Shown piece after piece: positions 28,892 through 36,723 of a DNA stretch of 64,000 nt (within the stretch, counting starts at the first letter, position 1; every line of letters begins with the position of its first letter). The notes under the pieces were generated by a model. It worked only from the letters and a program-made list of their open reading frames with translations, was not told where the DNA came from and searched no databases. The stretch comes from Saprospiraceae bacterium (GTDB taxonomy: Bacteria; Bacteroidota; Bacteroidia; Chitinophagales; Saprospiraceae), in contig JADKBO010000008.1 of assembly GCA_016715105.1 (NCBI GenBank), positions 186,001-250,000 of the forward strand. Reading direction: 5' to 3'. Both the position numbers and the translations under genes were made by a program.

Positions 28892-29512
28892 ATGACAGTC
28901 CACGCACCATTGAGCGCTGAAGAAGAGCGTTTTGAATCCATCATCCAAAACTTGATCGACCACCAATTGGGCCAACAAAATGGTTTTTTAAACCGAGATC
29001 TTGTAAAAAGTCTTAGAATCAATCTGGAAACTTATTTTTTGCAAAATCAAATGCACGAAGCCGGTATAGGAAAAAATGAACAATTTGATAAAAATAGACT
29101 AATCAGAGGTGACTCCATCAGATGGATAGATGATGTACCTGAAAATCCAGCGGAAAAAGAATTACTTGAAATCGTCCAGAGTTTTGTGGACTATTTAAAC
29201 AAAACCTGTTTTACTGGAATCGACTCTTTTGAATTTCACTATGCTCGATATGATGTAGGAAGCTTTTACAAACGTCATCGAGATCAGTTTCGATCTGACT
29301 CAGGTCGTAAATTTTCATTAGTGTTTTATCTCAATGAAGATTGGAAAGAAAGTTATGGAGGTCAATTAGCCGTTTATTTACCCACTCAAACAGAAATGGT
29401 TTTCCCAGTGGGCGGAAGAGCTGTCTTTTTTAAAGCTGATGAAATTGATCATGAGGTAAATGTGGCAACACAAGTAAGGTATAGCATTGCAGGGTGGTTG
29501 AAAAAAGGGTAA
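28892..29512 (+). CDS. 2OG-Fe(II) oxygenase, prolyl 4-hydroxylase type
   Basis: The 206-residue cytoplasmic protein has the iron and oxoglutarate ligands of a jelly-roll dioxygenase: His129-x-Asp131 in YKRHRDQF, His187 in EIDHEV and Arg196 in TQVRYS. Upstream is the FHYARYDVGSFY strand typical of P4Hc-domain proteins, and FSLVFYLNEDW and GGQL complete the fold. Bacterial members hydroxylate proline in translation proteins such as EF-Tu, but the substrate here is not evident. It is a single gene, convergent with rpsA. Confidence 0.9.
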   Translation: MTVHAPLSAEEERFESIIQNLIDHQLGQQNGFLNRDLVKSLRINLETYFLQNQMHEAGIGKNEQFDKNRLIRGDSIRWIDDVPENPAEKELLEIVQSFVDYLNKTCFTGIDSFEFHYARYDVGSFYKRHRDQFRSDSGRKFSLVFYLNEDWKESYGGQLAVYLPTQTEMVFPVGGRAVFFKADEIDHEVNVATQVRYSIAGWLKKG

Positions 29513-29610
29513 GAATTTTCTTCAATAGTTTATTAAATTTTGTCTCTTGTCCCTCAACCAGGAAAATGTTTAGAATTACTATCTAACGATTATTCTTAGG
29601 ACATACACTA

Positions 29611-29642
29611 AAAAAAGAGGCCACTGAACTCAATCAATGGCC
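29611..29642 (-). terminator. Terminator of rpsA
   Basis: On the minus strand a stem GAGGCCATTGA / TCAGTGGCCTC with one mismatch (29617-29642) is followed by a T run (the plus-strand A6 at 29611-29616). It lies 38 bp beyond the rpsA stop. Confidence 0.85.
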
Positions 29643-29679
29643 TCCTATTCACTTTATGGAAAAGAAAATCCTCTTAAGA

Positions 29680-31999
29680 TTATTCTGCTTTTCCGCCTTT
29701 AAGCTCGTCTTGAAGAACTTGTAGTTCGTCCATCTTTCCATCTGCGGCTAATTGAGCTTGTTGAGCCCAAGTACCTGGATCATGGATAGTGTATGCAGGA
29801 CCTGCTGCATCCAACACTGCCTGCAAAGATTCAACAGATGAAGCTGCTAATTCTGCAAAAGTATGAATACCTGCTGCATTGAGGTGTTCAGCAATTTTCG
29901 GGCCGATACCTTCAATAATTTTCAAGTCATCTTTTTTTGTTGAAGGAGCAGCCACAGGAGTTTCTGCCACCGCTTCCGCAACTGGTGCCTCTACCTCTGG
30001 AGTTTCTACTACAGCTTCAGCAACTGGTGCTTCTGCAGCAGGAGTTTCTTCTACAGCTTCAGCAACTGGCGCTTCTACTGCCGGAGTTTCAACAGCTGGT
30101 GCTACCTTTTCTACTTTTTTAGCAGCTGGTTTGCCTTCCATTTGCTCTTTCAATTGAGAAAATACGTCCAAATCGCCCAGTGTAGCCATTTCTACTTTAG
30201 CATTAGTGCTTTGTATATTCTTTCTGGTATCGTTTCTTTCTTTCTCAACTTCTTGCTTCACCATATCATCAGCTTCTCTCTTGATATCTTCAACATATCT
30301 TGAGTGAGAAACCATGATTTTCTTATCATCTCTATTGAACTCAATCACTTTTACTGTCAATGTTTCATCAACTTCAGCTGTTGAGCCATCTTCTTTTCTC
30401 AAGTGTTTGATTGGAGCATAAGCTTCAAGTCCGTACGGAAGTTGTACAGTTGCACCTCTCTCGTCTTTTCTTACTACAGTAGCCTCATGGAATGAACCGA
30501 TAGGGAATACGTTTTCAAAAGTATCCCATGGGTTTTCTTCCAATTGTTTGTGACCCAATGAAAGTTTTCTGTTATCAGAATCCAATTCTATAACTTGTAC
30601 GTCCATCATTTCACCAACCTTAGTAAATTCACTAGGGTGAGCATATCTCTTAGTCCATGACAAGTCAGAAATGTGGATCATACCACCTATACCTTCTTGT
30701 AATTCCACAAATACACCATATGGGGTAAGGTTTTTCACTTCACCTTGATGTCTTGTACCAACAGAATACTTTTCAGCAACTTGTGACCATGGATCCAAAC
30801 TCAATTGTTTCAAACTCAAAGACATTTTTCTCTCGTCTCTATCAAGTGTTACCACTTTAGCTTCAAACTCTTGGTTTAATTTGAAATATTCTCTTGCGTT
30901 GACTGGTTGATTGCTCCAAGAAACCTCAGAAACGTGGATCAAACCTTCAACACCTGGGATAATTTCTAAGAAAGCACCATAATCTTCAATATTTACGATT
31001 CTTCCTTTTACTACGCTACCTTCAGCGATATTGGCTTCCAAAACTTCCCATGGGTGAGGCAACAATTGCTTAAGACCCAAAGAAATTCTTTTCTTATCCT
31101 CATCAAAGTCAAGTACAACGACATTGAGTTTTTTGGTTGAGTTCAAGCACTTCGTTTGGATGGTTGATTCTTCCCCAAGAAATGTCTGTGATGTACAACA
31201 AACCATCCACACCACCAAGGTCCATAAATGCACCAAAGTCTGTAATGTTTTTGACAACACCTTCCAATACTTGTCCTTTCTCCAATCCAGAAATGATTGC
31301 TTCTCTTTGCTCAGCTAGATCGCTTTCTATCAATGCTTTGTGAGATACAACGGCATTTTTGATTGCTTCGTTGATTTTCACAACTTTGAATTCCATTGTT
31401 TTACCAACGTATGCATCATAATCTACGATAGGTTTAACATCGATTTGAGATCCAGGAAGGAATGTTTCCAAACCACTGCACTCAACGATCAATCCACCTT
31501 TTGTTTTGCTGATTACGCTACCTTTGATGATAGTGCCATTTTTGTATGAGTCAACCAAGTTATCCCATGCTTTGATCAATTTTGCCTTCCTTCTTGAAAG
31601 TACTAATTGACCATTGATGTCTTCTTTGTTCTCAACATACACGTCTACATAATCTCCAACTTTCAAATCAGGGAAATCTCTGAATTCAGAAAGAGAGATA
31701 AGACCGTCAGATTTATAATCGATATCAAGGATTACATCACCTGCATGAATACCAGAAACTCTAGCCTTCACTACTTCAAACTCTTCAACATTTTTGAGAG
31801 TTGATTCGTACTTGTCTAAATAAGTTGATTTTTGTTCGCTAGAATAAGCGATGGTATTTCTTTTACCAATTGACCAATCGAAGTCATCATGAGCCGTACT
31901 AACATCACCTTGGTCTAAACCAAGATCAATCCCGTCTAAAGAATCATCTTCGATTACTTCTTCATTCCCTGTAGGAATGATTTCATTTTCATCCAACAT
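29680..31999 (-). CDS. rpsA: 30S ribosomal protein S1 with helix-hairpin-helix tail, frameshifted
   Basis: Two frames (31999-about 31130 and about 31130-29680) form one protein of about 770 residues with six S1 RNA-binding repeats, for example GVVKNITDFGAFMDLGGVDG, GRIVNIEDYGAFLEI and GEVKNLTPYGVFVEL. After the last repeat come an acidic linker with three EAPVAEAVxETP-like repeats and a helix-hairpin-helix domain (LKIIEGIGPKIAEHLNAAGI, ending LQDELKGGK) of the type otherwise attached to some L21 proteins. S1 recruits mRNA to the 30S subunit, important in Bacteroidota where Shine-Dalgarno sites are weak. The frames join as VLELNQKLNVVVLDF if the T6 at 31129-31134 is T5. Because S1 is normally essential, this is almost surely a sequence error. 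A -7 box is at 32067 and a terminator at 29617. Confidence 0.92.
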
Positions 32000-32407
32000 T
32001 TTGATTATCAGATTTGTATCTTACCAACTTTGAGGTAAGAGGTGTTAAAAAATAAATTTCGAGCCGCAAAAGTATAACTTTCTTTTTAAATATGAATGTA
32101 TTTGCTCAAAATTTTATTGAAAATCAAAAAGTTAGATAAAGTAAACACCCATGAAGTGGACAAAACTGAATTTCTGGATACAATCATGGCAATTTCAGAA
32201 TACAGAATCGACCGACATGCGATTGCAGGGGGTTTTCAGGTGGTCTGTGGGGCTGTATGCTGTTGCAGTGGTTGGGTTTGGAGGGCAGAGGTGATGTGTA
32301 GTTTAAGCCCCGTTTTTTTTAGGATAAATTCTTGCCCATCAATAAAACGAGTCCATAAAAAAGACCTACCACCATTCCTTTTTTCATGATTCAAATTTTT
32401 AGTAAGC
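32000..32407. other. Intergenic region with a G-rich island
   Basis: It contains the rpsA promoter (-7 box at 32067-32074). From about 32216 to 32305 the plus strand becomes strikingly G-rich (AGGGGGTTTTCAGG, GGTCTGTGGGGCTG, TTGGGTTTGGAGGGCAGAGG), unlike everything around it. An open frame across it (32096-32389) has no recognisable protein features and I do not call it. Confidence 0.6.
32067..32074 (-). promoter_or_regulatory. -7 promoter box of rpsA
   Basis: On the minus strand TACTTTTG fits TAnnTTTG and is followed by CGGC, exactly as upstream of rpsP (TACTTTTGCGGC in both). It lies 68 bp upstream of the rpsA ATG. Confidence 0.6.
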
Positions 32408-34363
32408 TCAATGTAATTGTTCTGCCTTACTTGAGATTTTGCCTTTGTGTTCCTCTTTGGGCTTCAAATATTTGTCCAAAAATTCCAAAGTCTTTTTAGC
32501 TGTAGTGATTTGATTTTCCTTCTTTACAAATCCATGTCCTTCATCGGGATAAAGTACATATTCAACAGGCACCCCATTTTTCTTAACACCTTCAACAATT
32601 TCATCACTTTCGGCCTGAAGTACCCGCACATCATTCGCTCCTTGGAAAACTATCAAAGGTTTATTTATCTTCTCGTAGTTAAACAAAGGAGAAATAGCTC
32701 TAAGCCTGATACTGTCACTAGTGTATGGGTCACCTAGTTCATCATACAATGCTTTTCTGAATGACTCCCAATATGGCGGTATACTCTTCAATGTCCTCAA
32801 CCAATTGGCTACTCCAAAGAGATTCACCCCAACTTTAAATTCTTCTGGATGAAAAGCGAGCGCTCCCAAAACCATGCAACCACCATAACTTCCGCCGTAA
32901 ATTCCAATTGCAGAACTGTCAATATATTCCTGTTCCTGAAGCCATTTCTTTCCCCAAATACAATCTTTGAGGTCACCATTGCTGTGATCTTTATTGTCGA
33001 GTTTGTAGAATGTTTTTCCATACCCACTACTGCCCCGATTATTTACGGCTAATACAGCATAACCATGATTTACCAAATATTGAATGCTATTACTATATCC
33101 TATTCTCGTTTGCCCACCAGGACCACCGTGAACATACACCAATGCTCCAACCTGATTTTTCTTACTGGCTTGTTTGGGCTTATAATAAATTGCTGGAATT
33201 TCCAATCCATCAAAAGACTTAAATCTTACCACTTCTGCACTCACCAAGTCATTTTCATTGACTTCTGCATTGAGCGAATTAGTCAATTTTTTGAGTGCTT
33301 TGGTTTCAAAGTTATAACTATAAAGATTTCTTGGACTAGTACTACTTCCAACACTTAAGAGCATATTCTTTTCGCTTTTCGAGATCTGTACGCTCAACAC
33401 ATCAGCATCCTTGATTTCTGGAAAGTCTATAGCCTTATTAGCTTTGTGGTCAAATAACAACACTTTATTTTTACCATCTTCATTGATGAAAACGGTGTGA
33501 TATTTTTCATTATGACTCAAATTCATCCCAACAATATCCCACTTATCTTCCAGAATTTTTTCTGCAGCGCCAGAATTTATATTGTATTTCACTAAATAAT
33601 TAAACTCCCCACCATCATTTGTAGTATAATACAAAATGCTGTCATTTTTTTCAAATTCCATGGCTTGCCATGTTGCCTCATTGTCATTGCTCAAACGTTT
33701 GGTGGTTTTTGTCTCCCGATCATATAAATACAACTCATTTTTATCAGTTGTGATGGTTTTTGACAATGCTAAGTATCTTTCTGAATAACTCAATCCACTC
33801 ACGTCCAAACTAGAATCATTCTGATAAATCAACTCATTTTCAAAAGTCGCCATATTTAACTTATACAAATCGAAAAATCTAGCATCTCTCTTGTTACTGC
33901 TGATGTAGGCTGATTGCTCATCCAAACTCCAACCATAAAAACTGTTGGCGCTTCCTGGCCATGGGGTAATGTCTTTTGCAACAGTATCTCCCAGAGTTTG
34001 CACATACAGGTGAGCATTCTCATCGCCACCTTGATCAGCATCATATAAAAATTGGTTTGTTCCCGGAACGTACCCTGAGGCCCAATAAGAGTCTTTATCA
34101 GATTGGGTGAGCATGGTAATGGAAGTATCACTCAAGGACAATTCTCCAACATTGTAAATTCCTGATTTGTTGGTACCAATCAAAACTTTGGTTTCATCAG
34201 CATTAAAATCAGCACCGAAAATGTCCACTGTGTTATAAAGCTGTTCTATGGTATATTCCATTGGAACAACCACTTTTTCTTCCTTTTTACAGGCAATTAT
34301 TAAGGAAGTAAATAAGATCAAACTAAGAAATTGGTAAGTACCCTTTGGTTTTGAAGTAATCAT
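32408..34363 (-). CDS. S9 family prolyl oligopeptidase-like lipoprotein
   Basis: I take the ATG at 34363 (MITSKPKG) because it begins a lipoprotein signal ending LIIAC; the frame is open 29 codons further up. The mature protein of about 630 residues has an N-terminal beta-propeller (about 40-380) and a C-terminal alpha/beta hydrolase with GGPGGQ (oxyanion), the nucleophile in YGGSYGGCM, the acid in QGANDVRV and the base in DEGHGFVKK. S9 peptidases cleave short proline-containing peptides; the lipid anchor places it in the periplasm or at the outer membrane. It is monocistronic with a terminator-like stem at 34435 upstream. Confidence 0.92.
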   Translation of the reverse strand: MITSKPKGTYQFLSLILFTSLIIACKKEEKVVVPMEYTIEQLYNTVDIFGADFNADETKVLIGTNKSGIYNVGELSLSDTSITMLTQSDKDSYWASGYVPGTNQFLYDADQGGDENAHLYVQTLGDTVAKDITPWPGSANSFYGWSLDEQSAYISSNKRDARFFDLYKLNMATFENELIYQNDSSLDVSGLSYSERYLALSKTITTDKNELYLYDRETKTTKRLSNDNEATWQAMEFEKNDSILYYTTNDGGEFNYLVKYNINSGAAEKILEDKWDIVGMNLSHNEKYHTVFINEDGKNKVLLFDHKANKAIDFPEIKDADVLSVQISKSEKNMLLSVGSSTSPRNLYSYNFETKALKKLTNSLNAEVNENDLVSAEVVRFKSFDGLEIPAIYYKPKQASKKNQVGALVYVHGGPGGQTRIGYSNSIQYLVNHGYAVLAVNNRGSSGYGKTFYKLDNKDHSNGDLKDCIWGKKWLQEQEYIDSSAIGIYGGSYGGCMVLGALAFHPEEFKVGVNLFGVANWLRTLKSIPPYWESFRKALYDELGDPYTSDSIRLRAISPLFNYEKINKPLIVFQGANDVRVLQAESDEIVEGVKKNGVPVEYVLYPDEGHGFVKKENQITTAKKTLEFLDKYLKPKEEHKGKISSKAEQLH

Positions 34364-34434
34364 ATTTTTATTGCATTTGGTTGACTGTAAATGTAGTAAA
34401 TATTTAGATATTTCAATATGAAGTGAATAATATA

Positions 34435-34470
34435 AAAAAGGGGAACTCAAGTCAATGAGATCCCCTTTTT
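34435..34470. terminator. Rho-independent terminator
   Basis: AAAAAGGGGA (34435-34444) pairs with TCCCCTTTTT (34461-34470) around an inner CTCA/TGAG stem. The A/T flanks let it act in either direction. It terminates the leftward helical-protein gene ending at 34492. Confidence 0.85.
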
Positions 34471-34491
34471 ATTTTATTAGAATAAAAAAAA

Positions 34492-35877
34492 CTATGCCGT
34501 TTTCTTCCTTCTTGTTTTGAAGAGTTCAGAAACCTCTTTATCCTTCAAGAAGCCTAGATCAACAAAAGTTGCTGAAACATATTTTTTAATGTCTTGATAA
34601 TCTTTTCCTCTCTTATCTGTGTAGAGTTTGATACACTTTTCGATGAAGGCCATACTTTCGTTTTTCACTTCCTGATTGAAACGCTCATTATTGAAAATTC
34701 CAATGTAAGCAGTTATGATTTTATTGATTTCGAAATAATCACCATAATGCTCAGGACCTATGTTACTCAAGAATTTAGAAATATAAGAATGTACAGATGA
34801 TCTCAAACATTCATTTTCCAGAGACATACCAGGATGTTTTTCATAATACTTCCTCACCGCTTCAATGGCATCGACATTTACAAAACCTTTACTGTGTAAT
34901 TCGTTTGTGGTTTTGAAATATTCTATGATTTGCGAATCCTTGATATCGACCAACAATTTACCAATATTGTGCTCATTTTCTGGTGTGATCTTTACTTCCT
35001 TACCTGTGAATAAGTTATCATAAATGGCAAAGAATGATTTAGAAAAATTGGTATGTTTTTGTGCAATAGTGTTGATGGCTTTGTTATAAGCTTTTTTAGT
35101 TGCATCATCCAATTTGTATTTCAAACCAAAAATGATGAGTAATTCCAAAAACTGGTCACTCTCATATAAAGCTTCATTGCCAATGAAGTTGGACAAGTGT
35201 CTCATCAAACTTTCATTATCCATTGTATCATCAGATCTATGAATGATGAATGTTCTCAAGGCATAAAAAGTACTTTTGAGTTCAAATATATTTTTAGGAA
35301 ATTCTACAGATTTGAAATTTGCATGTTCAAATTGCATTCTGTAGTTATCATAAGCTTGCATTCTGGCTTTAGCATCTCTGAATTTTTCTTGCTTCATGCC
35401 CATCAAGTATGTCCTAATCTTTTTATTTGGAATGGAATCAATGATGTTTGTAATCCAAATATCAGAACTCAATGCAAAACCAACTTGAATGGTTTGTCCT
35501 ATTCTTTTGCGAAGCACTTCAAAATTAGCAGAATTGCAAATGGCTAAAAGAATTTTTTTGAAATGGTCTTGTGGTTTTCTGTACTTATAATTATCATCAA
35601 TTTCGCCCCTCAAAACATTATATCCCAATATTCTTGGCAAAAACAAACCTTCAAAACCATCTTCCAGAAGGTGCGTTTCAAAAGCTTCTAATTGTAAAGG
35701 ACTATGGTTTGCTACTTCATTGTAGAGTTGCTCAATTTGTGGCTCAACTTCATCTTGCAATTCTTTGTAGAAAGATTCTTCTTCTTCTTCCAAATATTGG
35801 CTCAGTGATTCTGAACCCTGGATGGATGCCTTAATACTTTCAAGAACATCGGCATATTTCTTATCTAAAGCAATCAT
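34492..35877 (-). CDS. Unknown large helical cytoplasmic protein
   Basis: The 461-residue protein has no signal or membrane segment. The N-terminal 60 residues are very acidic and helical (LEEEEESFYKELQDEVEPQIEQL) and could form a coiled coil; the rest is predicted all-helical with repeat-like hydrophobic spacing (for example NEALYESDQFLELLIIFGLKYKL), and the end is basic (KTRRKKTA). I do not recognise the family; the even composition suggests a well-kept gene. A strong hairpin lies 24 bp before its ATG and a terminator follows its stop. It sits between rpsP and the S9 peptidase. Confidence 0.8.
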   Translation of the reverse strand: MIALDKKYADVLESIKASIQGSESLSQYLEEEEESFYKELQDEVEPQIEQLYNEVANHSPLQLEAFETHLLEDGFEGLFLPRILGYNVLRGEIDDNYKYRKPQDHFKKILLAICNSANFEVLRKRIGQTIQVGFALSSDIWITNIIDSIPNKKIRTYLMGMKQEKFRDAKARMQAYDNYRMQFEHANFKSVEFPKNIFELKSTFYALRTFIIHRSDDTMDNESLMRHLSNFIGNEALYESDQFLELLIIFGLKYKLDDATKKAYNKAINTIAQKHTNFSKSFFAIYDNLFTGKEVKITPENEHNIGKLLVDIKDSQIIEYFKTTNELHSKGFVNVDAIEAVRKYYEKHPGMSLENECLRSSVHSYISKFLSNIGPEHYGDYFEINKIITAYIGIFNNERFNQEVKNESMAFIEKCIKLYTDKRGKDYQDIKKYVSATFVDLGFLKDKEVSELFKTRRKKTA

Positions 35878-35900
35878 AACGATTATTTTTTATAAATGAA

Positions 35901-35933
35901 AACCTGGTAAAGATACTAAGCCTTTACCAGGTT
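35901..35933. terminator. Strong hairpin between rpsP and the helical-protein gene
   Basis: A perfect 12-bp stem AACCTGGTAAAG (35901-35912) / CTTTACCAGGTT (35922-35933) with a 9-nt loop. On the minus strand it is followed by TTTTCATTTAT and, 24 nt later, the ATG at 35877. It could terminate rpsP or act as an attenuator in the leader of the next gene. Confidence 0.65.
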
Positions 35934-36090
35934 CTAAAAATATTTCCTAAATATACTAATCTAAATTTGTTTCTCCCTTTCTTATAAAAAGTTGTCTGAT
36001 AAAAAGCAAAAAAATTGCTTAATCAATGGAGAATAATTCAGTGTAAATAACGTGATTTTTTAAGAAACTAATATAAATAACTTCAAAAAG

Positions 36091-36609
36091 TTATTCTTCT
36101 TCGTTTCCACCTTCTGTAGCTGCAAAAGCTTTTCTATCTTCGTCTGAAGCGGCAAATGCATTTCTGTCTTCTTCAGCGGCTGCTACGATTGCTGCTGCTT
36201 TAGGCGCACCTGATACTAAAGTTTTGAACTCTGCTTTTTCGCTAGCTACTTTTTGTTTTCTTGCTGCAACTTTTTCTTCTTTTGCACCAAGCCATGCTGC
36301 CAATTTTTCATCAGCAACTTCTTGAGAAATAGCACCTTTATTAACACCCATTTGTAAGTGTTTTTTATAAAGTACACCTTTGAATCTCAAAATTGCATTT
36401 ACAGTATCTGTAGGTTCTGCACCTTTCATAACCCAAGCAAATGCTTTTTCGAAATCAACTTCAATTGTTGCTGGAATGGTAAGTGGGTTGTATGTACCTA
36501 CTTTCTCGATGAATTTACCATCTCTTGGAGACCTTGCATCAGCTGCAACGATGTGGTAAAAAGGCTTTTGCTTTCTACCTCTTCTAGCTAGTCTTAATTT
36601 AACTGCCAT
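36091..36609 (-). CDS. rpsP: 30S ribosomal protein S16 with long C-terminal extension
   Basis: The first 80 residues are classical S16 (MAVKLRLARRGRKQKPFYHIV, DGKFIEKVGTYNPL, PTDTVNAILRFKGV). S16 usually ends near residue 80-100. Here it runs to 172 residues with a helical, Lys/Ala-rich segment and a terminal pair of repeats (EEDRNAFAAS, DEDRKAFAAT) before an acidic end. Extended S16 proteins are known in Bacteroidota; the role of the tail is unknown. The promoter has TACTTTTGCGGC, and a hairpin forms near the 5' end of the mRNA. The usual rimM-trmD partners are not adjacent. Confidence 0.95.
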   Translation of the reverse strand: MAVKLRLARRGRKQKPFYHIVAADARSPRDGKFIEKVGTYNPLTIPATIEVDFEKAFAWVMKGAEPTDTVNAILRFKGVLYKKHLQMGVNKGAISQEVADEKLAAWLGAKEEKVAARKQKVASEKAEFKTLVSGAPKAAAIVAAAEEDRNAFAASDEDRKAFAATEGGNEEE

Positions 36610-36642
36610 GTTGTGTTAAAATTTAAATTTGATTAATATTTC

Positions 36643-36678
36643 AAACCAGACTACTTTGCTCACAAACTACTCTGGTTT
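36643..36678 (-). promoter_or_regulatory. Stem-loop at the 5' end of the rpsP mRNA
   Basis: Reading the minus strand: AAACCAGA, GTAG, TTTG, loop TGAG, CAAA, GTAG, TCTGGTTT. Two perfect stems (8 bp and 4 bp) flank a symmetric GUAG/GUAG internal loop. It begins about 10 nt after the -7 box and 34 nt upstream of the ATG, so it is part of the leader rather than a terminator for the TonB receptor gene. Confidence 0.6.
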
Positions 36679-36688
36679 TTAACGGCCG

Positions 36689-36696
36689 CAAAAGTA
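36689..36696 (-). promoter_or_regulatory. -7 promoter box of rpsP
   Basis: TACTTTTG on the minus strand, followed by CGGC as in rpsA, with a TTG about 22 bp upstream that could serve as the -33 element. Confidence 0.6.
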
Positions 36697-36723
36697 ATCA
36701 TAATATTTGGAATATTTCCAATT

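Noticed and set aside
29879..30157. Alanine/threonine-rich repeat protein on the plus strand
   Set aside because: It is the antisense of the repeat linker of rpsA.
31129..31134. Programmed frameshift in rpsA as first explanation
   Set aside because: No pseudoknot or known programmed site is evident, and six other genes have the same type of indel, so sequence error is simpler.
31124..31343. Open frames opposite the rpsA frameshift
   Set aside because: Antisense shadows; no start signals or family features.
32096..32389. 97-residue open frame in front of rpsA
   Set aside because: It crosses the rpsA promoter and the G-rich island and has no protein-like composition.
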